A stretch of DNA of 64,000 nt. It comes from Phoma sp. XZ068 (Eukaryota; Ascomycota; Dothideomycetes; Pleosporales; Didymellaceae). The notes under the pieces were generated by a model. It ran no database searches. It saw only the letters and a program-made list of their open reading frames with translations, and was not told the DNA's origin. Numbering within the stretch: the first letter of the stretch is position 1; each line of letters starts with the position of its first letter. Of this stretch, positions 30,002 through 42,575 are shown piece after piece. The DNA is taken from NCBI GenBank assembly GCA_004835665.1, contig ML240445.1, positions 1,116,001 to 1,180,000 of the forward strand, given 5' to 3'. Both the position numbers and the translations under genes were made by a program.

Positions 30002-33000
30002 TTATTGTCCGGGTCGTCTTGTTGTGAAACTGCGGCGGATACTCTCGCCCCAGGCAGAGCTGTCAAGAACTTCCAGAACGTCTGCGGCACTGACCGCGCT
30101 GTTCGCTCGGCTGCGCGTGTCTGCCGGTGCGAGTTGCTCCTCGAGCGGACTGGGCGGTCGGCTGAGGGTGAGTGCCGATGCGAAATGCCAGTCGGCATCA
30201 GCGGGCGGCGAGAATGGCGATGCCCGTGGTGACGAGGGTGACAGCGGTCCTCCTCGTGTCGGCGAGCCTGTAGGTGTCATCTGGATCGAGTTCGACCGGC
30301 TGCGAACTGACGTGTCCAAGCTTGGTATCGAGCGGACGCTGCCTCCTGACAGACGATCTCCAGAGTGCAGATCTGTGGGTGAGAAGAGTGGACTTCCCGC
30401 TCGCGACTGTTGTTCGCGCTGTGCTTCTGTGATGTCTTCATCGTCGATGAAAATCTCGGGCACATTGAATGTTGGCATGGTCGCCATGCGACCCTGCTTC
30501 TTCTGCTCCATTGCACGGCGGAATCGACGGGCCCAGTATAGGGTGTCGAAGAAGCCCACGACAACATTACGTCGCACAGCTTCTTCCACACGCTGCAGAC
30601 GAGCTCTGCGTCGTAGGAATTCCTCAAGCCTGAAAATGTCAGTCAACTGTGCAGTCGTCTTAAGACCTAAACGTACCTCAAGCTCTTGTTGTCGTTGATG
30701 ACTTTGTGGTGAGCAAGAATCATGAGCAGTGAGGTGAATTGGATGCCTCTGTCGGGGTCACTTGACACGAGCACCTCCTCATAGAAGGTGTTCATGCGTG
30801 CCCTCCGGCGACGAATCTCCGAAATGGGAAGTTCTGACAGGCAGCGATTGAGCTTGTCAATATCGATCTCAGGCGAGGCTTCACGGCCTCCCAGGTTCAG
30901 AGTCGATGTACGACGCGATGTTGCACACTCTTCGATCAGCCGACCAACGGTGAAATCGCCGTCGTAAATTCGCATCTCGAAGATTCCGGAGAGTTCCTAC
31001 ATATGTCAGTATACGTCGTTCTTAGCTACCGGGAAACCTACGCCTAGAAGTCTCGGGAAGACGTCTCTTGAGATGTAGCCCGACCCGTTGGGATCAAACT
31101 CAGCCCAAGCTTGCTTGAATCGTCTGACCTCTTCCCGGCTGATGACTGATAGCCCGCTGCTCCGCTGGTACACATAACTGAAGCTTTCGTAGATTAACGA
31201 GACGAACAGGTTCACGAAGATGTACATGCTGAGAATGTTCCAGCTGATGAACAGCGCGCGCGCCCACTCCGGGCTACCACAGTCGCTTTCAAAGTACCGC
31301 ACTCCCTCTGTACAGAAGGGCTTGTCGACGTTGGCATAATCTTCCATAAACTCATTCCAGCCCTCACCCATACTCATTGAGAACAGGAAGATGAGGGCTT
31401 TGGGGACTGTGCGGAAGTTCTGATTGGCAGTCTCGTTTGCGCCGAATCGAGTGAGACCGAAGGTCTGTGTGAGCGCGATGGAATAGACGAGGAACAGAAC
31501 AAACCATGTAGCGAGCAAGTTCGCAATTGCCGCCAAACTCGCCGCTGCAGTCTTGAAAAGCTGGTCGAGCTGATTGTTGCGGGGAATCAGCATGAGGGCG
31601 ATGGATACGAGGAAGAGCTTGTGCAGTTGAACAAACACTCTCTCGTCGCGTCTAGCGAGGATGAGGATGGAGGTGGCGAACGTGCCGGAGACGGAAAAGA
31701 TCGAGAATACATCCCAAGAGCTTTTGCGAAATCGGTGCCAGGAAAGACCGAGGATACGAATGACAACGTTCGCAATGAAAACGCAAGTCAGGGCGAGGAA
31801 AATGTAATCTCTTGCGAGATCCCAGCTTCCATAGCCTGGGTACCATTCCAAGCAAAGCAGGATCAAGTGTAGAATGAGCACCCCGGTAATGAAGCGTTGC
31901 CAGTTCCCCGTCTTGCGGACAGCCCGGTGGTAACACCACTCTTCCCAAGACTCGCGCTGCCGTGTCGACGATGGTCGTTTCGACGGTGAGACCTGTCGAA
32001 GTAACTTGCGCAATTCGAGCCAAGAACGCTGATCGGTGGTCAGGAACGCTACTCCAGTCTGCTCCGTGTAGTTGCGCATGAAGACGGAGATGAAGAGCGT
32101 CAGCACGAAGACGGCACCGAGCAAGTTGAAGATGATGAAGAAGACGCCATTGCCCCTGCGGCTGAAATCTTCAGGCTGGGTGTTGGTGCCGGTGATGGCC
32201 ATGCTTGCGAACAACACATCTGTCCAGCCTTCCTGTGAGACAATCTGGAAGAGGATGAACAGCGAATTGCCGAAGTTGTCGAAGTCATAGTACGGGTTGG
32301 CAGCTTGGCGGGGCGCCAGGACATCCCAGTCGAATGGCGAGCTGTTGTATTCTCCAACACAGTCTCTGAGGTTGGTCGAGCCGAAGTCACTGTCATTGCA
32401 CGTTTGGAATTGTCCGACGAAGAGATTCAATCCGAAAATGGCGAACGGGATCAACAGACTGAGGGACACAAACGCAGCCTATATACGTTAGCAGTGCACT
32501 ATGAGGGTGTAGCTAAGACGTACAGAGAAGAGCTTCCACCATCCCTGTACTATGAGCGAGTGGAAGTGATCGCGAGTGCTGTCGCTGATGTTGAGCAGCC
32601 GAAGCGCCCTCAGAGCCTTGAAGGCGCCAACAGTTCTTGTGATTTGGCCCTCATTCAGCAGCGATGTAGCAACGTTGACCCATAGAGTCACCAGCACGAC
32701 ACCGTCAATGAACCCCCATGAGCCACGGAAGTATGCGTTGGGCGTCCAGAAGAAGCCATCGGCGATGACCTTGACGAGTGCTTCGAATGTGAACAGGAGA
32801 GCAAAACCCATGTCAGTCCAGACGAACCAGTTCCTGACGCTGAATTCGTGGCTCATGAAGTACTCTCGCTGGTAGAGGGGTGTAGTGACGCAAGCCAAAA
32901 GCACCATGGCGATGATGGCAGCGTAAACAAAGGCCGAGAATGCGTACCAGATAGGAACGGACGGTGCTAGTCCCTCTATGCGGTCACCGCCACGACCAGG

Positions 33001-36000
33001 TCCGACAACACGCTGACAGAGCCGACGGATGGGGTTGCTGGGCTTGAAGATGAATAGGGAGACGTTGTAGTTAGGATGGTTCCGCAAATATTCTCGCTGC
33101 GCCTTTTTCCGTCTTTCGGTAGCGGACACGACCTCCTTAGCCATTTTTCTAGGGTCAAGGTCCTCGTATGCGCGGCCGTAGTCGAGGGGGGCGTAGAATG
33201 GGTTTGGTTCTCGGTGAACGGTCCTGCGCAAAAGTCGTTGCCATATGGTTGACATGGTCCCCGAGCCAACAACTGTCTTTGCTGGGCGGATGCCAGGTCG
33301 AGGTTCTTCTTCGCGGGGTGTCGAATGCTCATCACCCTCGTCGAGGAAGTCGCGAACCACGGCGTCTTTGAGTAACATTTCAGCTGCAGCAGAGCCATAA
33401 TCAAGTGGATCTCTGCGATTGGCATGGCCAAGCTTGAAGATGGATGAGAGCGATAAATTACTTTCGATGTAAGCTAGATTCAAGGGATGTTGGCAGTTAC
33501 GTACCCGTAAGAGGAGTTGAGTCCTTGCTCTTTCTGCTGGAGGAAGGCTTTGACTTGTTGCAGACGTTTTTCGTCCTCTGACACATCAAAGTTTTCTTGA
33601 ATGACAGCAATAAACATGTTCAACACAATAACTGAGACTGTTAGCTAGGTCGAATGTGGACTGAAGATACTCACGATTAGCAAAAATGAACCAAAGGATG
33701 CAAAACGAGGCACCGATCCAAGCAGTACCAAAGGCCTCCTGATAGCTAGTCACAGTATATAGGATCTCGGTCCAGTTCTCACTGGAGAAAATGACGTACA
33801 TGCCGATGAACGAATTCCAGATGTCGTTGAACGGTACGCGGATATTATCACCATCCGCGAATTCGGGTATCTCGCCGCGAAAGAGTTGAGAAGCAAAGAT
33901 GGACGCAAGGAAAGTGAGGAGGAACACGAAGAGGATCAGGTTGAGCAAACCACTGACGTTGCCAAAAACGATCATCTAAGGATGTTAGCAAAAGACACGA
34001 GAAAGAGGGTCTAGACGCACAATAAGATCCCGAGTAACGGGGACGGCCAGGACAACACGGTAGACTCGCATGATCTGAAAGATGCTCAGCCAGGCAAAAG
34101 CTCTCCCACCGTGAGCTTGTTTGATTGCGGGTATCTGGATGACAGTGGTGATGATGGCAATCATCAGATCAGTAATGTTGCGCTTGCTCTTGAAGAAATG
34201 TCTCCAATCCACGATAAAGCGGATCACGATCTCAGCAAGCAGAATGAGCGTCACGATGATTTCCGTCACGTCGATGAAGTTTCGGCGGAAGTTGCTCATG
34301 GAAGCGCTTTTCATCATCTGCGCAACGAGGCCAAATGCGATGACGAGGACCCATACAGCAGCAGTCTTGTCGTACAAGCGCTTCAGGCTGCTGACGCGTT
34401 GATTGGCCTGCTCTTTCTCGTTCTCTTCGTCGACAATCTGTTGACCGGTAAAAGCACTGGTCTTGCTCTCTTCGCGGATGATTTGGAACGTGGAGGTGAT
34501 GACAGCGATCAGAAGGGAGATGAGCCACAAACTGAGGATGAGAATTCCCACAATAAAGAAGAGGGAGCTGATAAGGTAGTCCGTGTCGGCCACCGTGTAG
34601 AGTAAATCGGACCAGGTATTCGACGACATGATGACGAAGACCAGCTCCAGGGAATTGAGGATGTTGTCGAAACTCTGCGTGCCGTTGAAGGGGTTGTCAT
34701 CCTCGATGCAAATGGAGTTTACAGGACACAAGAACCCCTTGCCTTCGTCGGGACCAGATACTTGTCCTTGGGCGTTGTGATAACCCTCGTGGCTAAGTGT
34801 TCCTGAGAAATTTCTTAATTGACCGCCGCAGAACTGATCTGAATTGGTAAAAGTCTGAGAGGCGTCGTCCGGGTCGGTCCATACGCAGTTTCTTCGTAGG
34901 CTAGACTTGAAACTCTGGACGCCGACGATGGAGAATAGAAGCCAGAAGAATCCAATCAGGAAGGCCACATTCAGGAGGAGAGGGGCAGCTTTCTTCAAAC
35001 TTCTCAGGATGACCTGCATACGTTAGACGGCGTAGTGGAGGTAACTCGAGCAAGACTTACTGAAGTACCACTTGTGAGGTTCAACAGGCGGATGATACGC
35101 AGACAGCTAAGCATTTGGAAGACGAGAATGACACGAGTGTTCTTGATGTTGAGGGCACCCAGGAGCAAAGCAATCCAGAAAGAAACCACGGCGACAAAGT
35201 CGGTACGGTTAAAGGAGTGTCTCAGGTACGCTCGATGGGCCAGTCGAACACGTTGTCGCTCGCGGGGGTCGCTCGGCCCTATGTCAGGGTTCATTTGGGC
35301 GGTGGTGAAGGTGCGGAGGACAGATGGTTGCTGAGGGCCGCCAAAAGCCGAGTCGGTGTTGGTACCAACTCTCCTTGTGGATGGCTGTCGCTGAGGACCA
35401 CCAAAGAGCTGGTTGGCTTTGGACATTACGGCCTCTCGCAGGCCCACTTGTCTGTTGATGGTGCTGTATTCGACTGGGTTGATGATGAAGCCAGACACGA
35501 TGATACGAATGATGGCTTCGATGGTGTAGACAATGAACAGACCCAGCAAGACCCAGTCGATGGCCGAGAACTTTTGCAGCTCTTTTACTTGGCCGGGCTC
35601 GTACTCTGCTTTGGTTCTTGCGTCGACAGCCAGAAGCACAGTCTGCACGATGATGAGGACGAGAAGGAGTGGTTCTGTGATTGGGTTCACCAGCACGTCG
35701 CTCAGCTTCATGCGCAGAGTGCTGTCGGCAGGGAAGATGCCCAGGCTGTTGCCGCGGAAGGGGTTCGAGGGCTTCTGCCATTGGAAACTGGACTTGCGGG
35801 ACCGTACGGTGGGCGTTGGCGGCTTCTCGATGGGCGTTGTGGGCCCGGGAGACGTCTGGCCGTCGGTCATGTATTCGGGCAGGGCTGTCAACGACGGCGG
35901 GCGTTGCATGCGTGATTGGTGCAGGGTGGACTTGCGCTGGATATGGCGCTCAGCTACGTCGGAGTCGTTGGTGACGTTGACGACACGCTGAGACATGTTC

Positions 36001-36776
36001 CGGACGATGGTCCCGGCGCGGTGCAGCGGCGAGCCAAAGTTGCCCGGCGAGAGCGAACGGGTCCTGCTTCGCGCGGGACTGAGACCTGTCGCACTTTCCG
36101 CCTGGCCCACATCGCCGCTGTATCTTGCGCCGGGCGAGGTCCCCCCCGGACTGAGGAACTGCACGCTCTGGAAGCTGGAGCGGTCGACGGAGCCGGGGGA
36201 GATGTTGTCGGCGGCACCGCTGATGGGCTGCAGGTGGCGTGCATCGGTTAGACGTGCGGTGTCGTCGTCGCCGGTGTAGAAGTAGCCGTGGTCCTCGGAC
36301 GGCCCGCGGTGGGTGTACGGGTCCTGCGAGTACGGGTGGTAGGACTGCTCGGACGAGCCGGGGGCGAGGATGATGGGCGACAGCGGCGGGGAGGTGTCGC
36401 CCTGGAAGTTCATGTCCATGCCAAAGCCAATGGCCGACTGGAAGGCGCCTGCGTCGATGGGCGAGTCTGTCCCGTCGTCGTCGACCCGCCGTATGCCGCC
36501 ATGCCCGGCTGCGGTGGTGTTCAGCGGCGGGCCCCGCGTCGGGCTGGGCGAGACTTCTGCGATGGGCGCATACTGCGAGGTGCGGTACTGTCCCGTGGCG
36601 AGCGAGCCTGTCTGTCTGAGCAGGTTGCGCCCGCGGTCGCTCAGGGTGCGGCGGTGCTGCGGCGGCGCGGGCGTGGGCGCATCATGGGCGTCCGGCGGGC
36701 GGTTGAGGTCTTGCAGCGGTATCGACTGGTGTGTTTGGCTCCGGCGGTGGTTGGGGTTGGGGTCGGGGTAGGACAT
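30002..36776 (-). CDS. CCH1: Voltage-gated calcium channel Cch1
   Basis: Eight exons: 35061-36776, 34021-35013, 33675-33975, 33505-33631, 32524-33460, 31042-32478, 30677-30996 and 30002-30629. Introns are 43-47 nt and the product is about 2,152 aa. A Ser/Pro-rich cytosolic N-terminus of about 370 residues precedes four six-helix channel repeats. Pore segments read SSNTWSDLLYT (repeat I), SSENWTEILYT (II), SQEGWTDVLFA (III) and SMGEGWNEFMED (IV), so the filter column is Asn/Glu/Glu/Glu. After repeat IV is an EF-hand-like loop (DPNGSGYISRDV, lacking the final Glu), then a basic helix with RRRARLQRVEE and a Ser/Pro-rich tail. With Mid1, Cch1 carries plasma-membrane Ca2+ influx during stress and mating. 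The intron at 33461-33504 uses an AAAG acceptor, the least certain join. Confidence 0.93.
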
Positions 36777-37857
36777 TGGAGCTGCGGGTGCGGGTGCGCA
36801 GCGGTGCACTGTGCATCTGGCCGCTCTTCAGCTGGTCAACACTATCGCATGCACATCGAGGACGGAGGCGGCGGCGGGGCAGTAGCAATGCTCGGGGATG
36901 TCGATGGGGGGAGGGTGCGCAGACTCGCCGGGAGCTTTGCGGTGCGTGTAGAGGGTCGGAGGCCTGCAGGACTGCGCGCTGCAGAGATGCGGGCTGGCGG
37001 CGTGTGCCAGCTCGTTGTGGATATGCGCGTCCCCAAAACTGCCAGGGTAGCGGCAGGGCGCACCTAAGATAGCATGTGGCTTGACTTCGGCAGCAACGGG
37101 TCAGTCTTCTTAGCTCCTCAAGCTCGCAGCTGTCGGTGGGCGATGACGACGGCGCTGGAGAGCTGCTGTGGCATTCGCGCAGTCCTCGTCCTGCCTATGT
37201 AGTATCATGTGCTGCGACGCACCCTGAAGCACATGCTGCGCAGTTCGTGTGCGACCGACGCAGGTCCAGCTCAGCCACCCAGCGCTGCTCGTTGCAGCTG
37301 ATGGCCCTCCCACGGATCTCCTCCTGGCAACTGCAAACACCCCCCTGTCAGCTGCGTAGGTTTCAGCCACACTTGCAGGGCAACCACAGCCTTGCGCACG
37401 TCTGGTGGGTCTCGGTGCATCTGTCTTGGCTGCCCATTTCAGTGCATCGCTGTAGTCAGCAGTCAGCAAACACCATACTTGCACCGTCTGGATGGACGAT
37501 ATGACAAGCTCCAACACAACTAAACTTGGCAGCACAAAATTATCCCTGTGCTGTGATATTGGAGTTGCAGCGAAAGGGCCGAGTGCGAGGACATGACTTT
37601 TTGATGAAGATCTGCCGCCTGCTGTGACGTGCCTTTTCGGGCCATTTCCGTAGTTGGCCGCAATTCCAGGCGACGCGCCCTTGTCTTCACCACTCCACGC
37701 CTTTCACCCTCACCACCGCGCCCGCCCCCGTCCACGTGCCGTATTCTGGGCCCACACATCCTCGCCGCCATCTGCGACACCCCGTCTGCAACCACCGCCG
37801 CCGCCTGCGCCCGACACACGCCCTTTGCACGCGTCGCCCACGGCACGCTCCACCACC
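36777..37857. promoter_or_regulatory. Divergent intergenic region CCH1 / PHD protein
   Basis: 1,081 bp, GC-rich next to CCH1 (36780-37070), CT/CA-rich next to the PHD gene. ORFs here are antisense or leader reading frames without domains. No calcineurin-response (Crz1) element stands out. Confidence 0.35.
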
Positions 37858-40552
37858 ATGCCTGCCCGCAAGCGCGCCGCGAGCGAGATGGACGTCGAGG
37901 ACCATGTCGAGCCACCGAGCACACTGCAGCGGCTGCGCAGCATGTGGCAGTTTGCCAACCTCGCACAGTACATTGCCATGTTCGGCGACGCTGTCAAGAT
38001 CGACAAGGACTTTGACATCGAGGTACGCCTGTTTGCGCCAGACGCTCCTGTGCATGCGCTGGGCGACATTTTGATGGAACACGCACTGATGGAGATGCAG
38101 GAGCTGGAATCCGAGTGCCTGAAGCCTGGGCCGTCCGAGAAGCTCGCACAAATCGGGCTGGCGCTGTTGAAGCATGTCTCGTCACACAAGGGCCTAACGT
38201 AGGCGTCTCATACCCACACCTCAAATCCCTCTAACAACGTTCAGACCGGCCATCTTCGACGAATACACGCGCCGCCAATATCTCGCCAAAGCCCCCGAGC
38301 GAAATCCTTTCGGCGAGGAGGAGGATCCCAACAAATTCGACGACTTTGATGTCTTCACCAAGATACGCGTGCTGCAACAACTCTCCATATGGACATTGAA
38401 CAACCCCAACTCGATACGAGAAAGGCTGGCTGCCACAGAAGGCGAGCAGACATTATGGGTAAGCCTTGATCTTTTCACGACGCGCAATGGCTAATCGAAC
38501 TTAGCGCATGGAGCCTACCGGCTGGGACTCACAAGACAGAGTTCTGTTTGTACTAGACGACAACCGCATGTATCGCCGAACCGAACCCGCCCCTCCAGCA
38601 CCTCCAAAGGCCAAAGCCAAACCCAAGCCAAAAACGAGCAAGTCAAGGGGCACACGCGCCAGCAAGCGCCAGAAACAGTCAACGCCAGAGCCTGAAGAAG
38701 AGGTCGAAGAGGAGGGAGCTGCCGTTCAGGAGCCAGAATCGACTGAGGATGATGGTCTGGGTGGCATGAAGTGGGAGTGCATCTGCATCACGCTCGAGGA
38801 CTACCGGGACTACCTCAGCAGCATTCGCAAAAGTCGTGACCCCAACGAGAAGATACTATACAAGCGCCTTGAAGAGGAGGTTATACCGGTCATGGAAGGA
38901 CTAGCGGAAGAGCAGGCACGGAAGCAAGCTCGTAAAGCAAGGGAACTGGAGAACCTGCAGAAGCTTGCCACGGCGAAGCGCTCCTCGCGCATTTCGGCCA
39001 GGGTTGAGAAGCAGAAGGAGGTTGAAGAAATCGAAGCTGCAGAACGCAGGAGGCAGGAAGAGCTTGCTATGGCCAAGGCTGAGCAGGCGAAGCAGAGAAA
39101 GCTGGAGGAGGTGAGTTAGTTGACATTATGATGTGTTAAAACTAACAATTGTAGGCGCACGACTCCCGCCGCATGACAAGAGAGCAGCGACTCCGTGAAC
39201 GCGAGACCGCCAAGATCCTCAAGGAAGAAGAGCTTCGCAAACTGCAGGAGAACGAGCAGAAGCTGGCCTCCAACAACGCTCGTCTTTCCGAGAGACACCT
39301 CAAGGCGATGATGAAGCAACACGAAGCAGACCTCAAGCGGCTCAACGAGGAGGAGGATTGGTTCTTCGACTGTGAAAAGTGCGGCATCTACGGCTCGAAT
39401 CTCAACGACAATTCACCACAAGTATCGTGCGAGAAGTGCAACGTCTGGCAGCACGTCAGGTGCCACGGTATCTCGGAGGAAGAGGTGGAAGACCCCAAGT
39501 TCGAGTTCATCTGCACGTCCTGCAAGCGCAAAGAGGAGGAAGCCAACCAACCCAAGCTGCCACCCCTGAAGCTGCGAATGACCTCAGCGTCGCCAGCCGC
39601 GCATGCGAATGGAGAGTCACGCCGCCTAGAGGCCGTTTCGATACCCGCACCCGCCCCGATACACGCACCCTCGATGCCCGCACACACATCACACAGCCAA
39701 CCCTATTTCCAGCACGCGCAGCCTTGGGTAGACGGGCCCAGTCTGTCCCCCCGCGGTCAAGCTCTCGGTCCCCCTGGCATCCAAAACTCCGAAGCCGCCT
39801 ACGGATCGCCGTCTCGTCTCCCAGACCCAAACTCATCACCGATACGACAACGGCCGGCCTCGTCCTCGCGACCAGCCGACAGCTCCTTCCGATCGAACGG
39901 CCTCGGCTCGTCACCACCCCCTTTCAACCTCCCCCAGGCCCCCGCCAGCCCATTCAAAAGCATACGCATGCCTCTGCCCCAACAAAACGGCAGCTCCTTC
40001 AACCTCCCCAACCCCTTTGGACCCGCCCAACACACACCCACCCAATCCTTCACCCAATCCTTCTCCCGCCCCAGCACCGCCGCCGGCCCAGCAGGCTCCC
40101 CGGTCAAACACTCCCCCGCCAACTCCCCGCGCCCAACAAACGGCCTCCCCCAAATCTACAACTTCAACAGCCCCCACTCCTCCTTCCCCCCCTCCTCCGC
40201 CCACCGCCCTTCCTTCTCCCCCATAAAACACTCTTCCCCAGCACCAATGCCAATATCCTCGCCCGCCCCAGCAGCCGTACGCATCCCACCGTCTCCCTCG
40301 TCGCAAATGCCCGCCCAGATCCTCCCGGACGCAGTACCCGCCCCACTTAAACACGATGCCGCGCGTCCCGTGAGCAGTCACGAAGTCAGCGAGACGAGGG
40401 TTTTTCCGCCGGTGAAAAAAATGGAGCCGCTTGAGGGACGCGTCGATTTGAGTCCGCCTGTTAAGAAGAGTAGTCCTAGTCCTGCGCCGGAGAGGAGGGT
40501 GTCTTTGCTGCAGGGGGTAGGTGATTGGGATGCTGAGAAAAGGGGGGTTTAG
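37858..40552 (+). CDS. Chromatin protein with WHIM-like motifs and a PHD finger
   Basis: Four exons: 37858-38198, 38245-38458, 38505-39110 and 39155-40552; introns are 46, 46 and 44 nt, giving 852 aa. The N-terminal part (FANLAQYIAMFGD ... MEHALMEM) resembles a DDT-like helical region. Then come LQQLSIWTLNNPNSIRERL (WHIM1-like) and EPTGWDSQDRVLFVLDDNRM (WHIM2-like, G-W-D...DNR.YR). A long charged coiled coil leads to a PHD finger with Cys4-His-Cys3 spacing: CEKCGIYG, CEKCNVWQHVRC and CTSCKRK. The tail is Pro/Ser-rich and disordered. The layout is that of ISWI-partner or RSF1-type subunits that space nucleosomes; the assignment to a named complex is inference. Confidence 0.82.
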
Positions 40553-40735
40553 ATGGGGTGTTGTGCTGTTTTCTTTTGTTGTTGTTTTTGTTCTTGATAT
40601 TTTGGGTGTTTGGTTGGTTGGGATGTCGTGTCGCGCTTGGATTACTACGCTTGCGTGCGTGCGGTGCATGCGGTGCGCGGTGGCGCTGGGTGTTTGAATC
40701 TGGTTAGAGTTTGGATTGGGAGGGTGACACGTACG

Positions 40736-40765
40736 GTGTGGTGTGGTGTGGTGTGGTGTGGTGTG
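40736..40765. repeat. GGTGT pentanucleotide microsatellite
   Basis: Six GGTGT units just after the PHD gene, within its likely 3' UTR. Confidence 0.85.
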
Positions 40766-40847
40766 ACTTGATTTGGTTTGCCGTGGTTTAAGTGGTTTGC
40801 TGTGCATGTTAGACTACGTGTATGTGTATTACTAGTCCTAGAGCGGG

Positions 40848-40945
40848 ATGAGAATGAATGAGAATGAGAATGAATGAGAATGAGAATGAATGAGAATGAG
40901 AATGAATGAGAATGAGAATGAGAACGAGAATGAAATGAATGAGCA
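40848..40945. repeat. GAATGA/GAGAAT minisatellite
   Basis: About 100 bp built of a 16-nt unit (TGAATGAGAATGAGAA) repeated with slight changes. It is purine-only on the plus strand for most of its length. Confidence 0.85.
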
Positions 40946-41209
40946 CGAAATCAGAAGATACGACAAGTCACGATGAAGTGTACATGCAAATGGAGTCGAC
41001 AAGCAGATACTTGAATATTATGCAGGGCATCACACCAACACACTACTCCACTTATTCTTACTATTTCTTTTCTCCCCGTCAGTGTTAATTCTCTTGTCGA
41101 GTATCTTGGCTTTTTTTTTCTTTTTTTTTTTTGGGGACGTGGTGCTCATACCAAGCATCGCGCATTATTCTAATATTTGTAGTTCTAGTTTATCGGATGC
41201 GAGTTCCCT

Positions 41210-42029
41210 TGCGATTGGCATTTACCATGGAGTAGGAATAGATTGATGGATGGAACGGCGTTGTTCTTAATGTGGTGTTTTACGAGTACGTGCTTTACGA
41301 CTACGTGCTTTACGACTACGTGCTTTACGACTACGTGCCTTATGCTGTTGATTTGAGTATAGTTTGTAAACATACATATATTTGTTGATATGACGTGTGG
41401 TTAGGGAGTAGCATGCATTGTTCCTCGTGGTGGAGAGTTGCCTCTCGTCTAGGATCCTCTTGACGACTGGCATTCCGTGGTTGATTGATGTGTGGAATGG
41501 GTCTATTCGTGATGTGATTTCTTCTTATGTTCATCCTAGTCGATCTTATATACTCACCCCTAGTCGATCTAATATCTAACATCCAAGAGAATTATATCCA
41601 CGATTGGCGTAGCACGTTCGTATCAAAGAGCATGCATTTCCCCGAATTCGCAATCGTAGTGCGTTGCGGCGACTCCCCTTTGACGGTATTTACCACGTAT
41701 TGATCGAGGGGAGGTCGTGTTGCGGAGCGGATGTGGACATTGGCGGCGCTGCTTCTGTTTTGAGATGTTCGAGCGGAATCAACCGTCTCGAAGGGCTAGA
41801 TACTGCTTTCTAGATAATGCGCGGGTTGTGGCAGTGGATCTAGAAGTGTCGTTGTTGCTTGAGACGTCACTGACACTGAGCCTGCTGCACGGTATTTGGT
41901 GGATATAAAGGATCTTGGTACGTCCTCTTGCTGCACTTATAGTTGGCTGAAGTAGTACAGGCGGTGCAGTAAGGTACGTAAATTTGTCACCTACGCTTTT
42001 GACGGATTATAGCTACATTTACTACCGCT
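41210..42029. repeat. Diverged direct repeat, copy A, flank part
   Basis: Matches in order, with many changes, the DNA at about 44325-45011: GTTCTTAATGTG (41262 versus 44370), the TTTGACGG/TTTGCCAT region, GATGT after TTTGAGATG/TTTCGAGATG, and CACTGAGCCTGCTGCACGG versus CAATGAGCCTGCCACAGGG. It lies beyond the 3' end of the HET gene in copy B. It also contains the 15-nt tandem array at 41278-41337. Confidence 0.7.
41278..41337. repeat. 15-nt tandem repeat, four copies
   Basis: TTTACGACTACGTGC four times head to tail (first copy has one change: GAG for GAC). No spacers, so not a CRISPR-like array. It is absent from the paired segment B, so it arose after duplication. Confidence 0.9.
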
Positions 42030-42290
42030 AGCCTATAGGCCAGCGCATCCGCTCTCTTTTTTTTAGTTTAACCTTTACAGTACTAGGCAGTGACTTTTAG
42101 AGGTTTAAGCAATTTTAGAGGCTCCGTAAGGGTATTCTTGTCTAATGTATTCACTTCTATAATATATCTTAGGTCGCAGGAAGCCAGTTGAGGCTTCAGA
42201 TACCCTTTTCCCACCCCTTCTTGAGCCAGCTAACTCTTCTGCGTCAATTTAGTTCCATTTATCAAACTGAGGAATGATCCTCCCTTGTTT
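42030..42290 (-). pseudogene. Truncated, RIP-like mutated copy of the HET gene's 3' end
   Basis: On the minus strand it aligns to the 3' end of the HET gene at 45012-45270. Compare AGGCAGTGACTTTTAGAGG with AGGCAGTGCCTTGCAGAGG, and AATTTTAGAGGCTCC with AGTTCTAGAGGCTCT. Differences are mostly C to T and G to A in this copy, as from RIP, with a few transversions. Frame is destroyed by stops; no HET domain is left. Confidence 0.7.
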
Positions 42291-42575
42291 TGGGCCATCA
42301 TGATGGATGCATACCCAACAGCAATCACAAACACGATTCAGAACAATCCTGGTTCGCGTCGCCAAAGTATCCAGGGTGGTCGTAGTAAACTGTTATCTTT
42401 TCATCTTCTGCAGTGTTGCATCGTGCGACGACGACTGCGCAATCTTCCTCTGCTTTCAACTCTGCTCCAGAATTACAGTCGTGCTTCACAAAACGCATAG
42501 GCTTAGCAGTGATGTAGCGAGATCCACAAGTCTCATTGATGCATCCCTAAGCTAGCCAACCTTGACCCGGAGATC

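Noticed and set aside
41278..41337. Short repeats that might suggest a CRISPR array
   Set aside because: Direct head-to-tail copies without spacers, in a eukaryotic genome.
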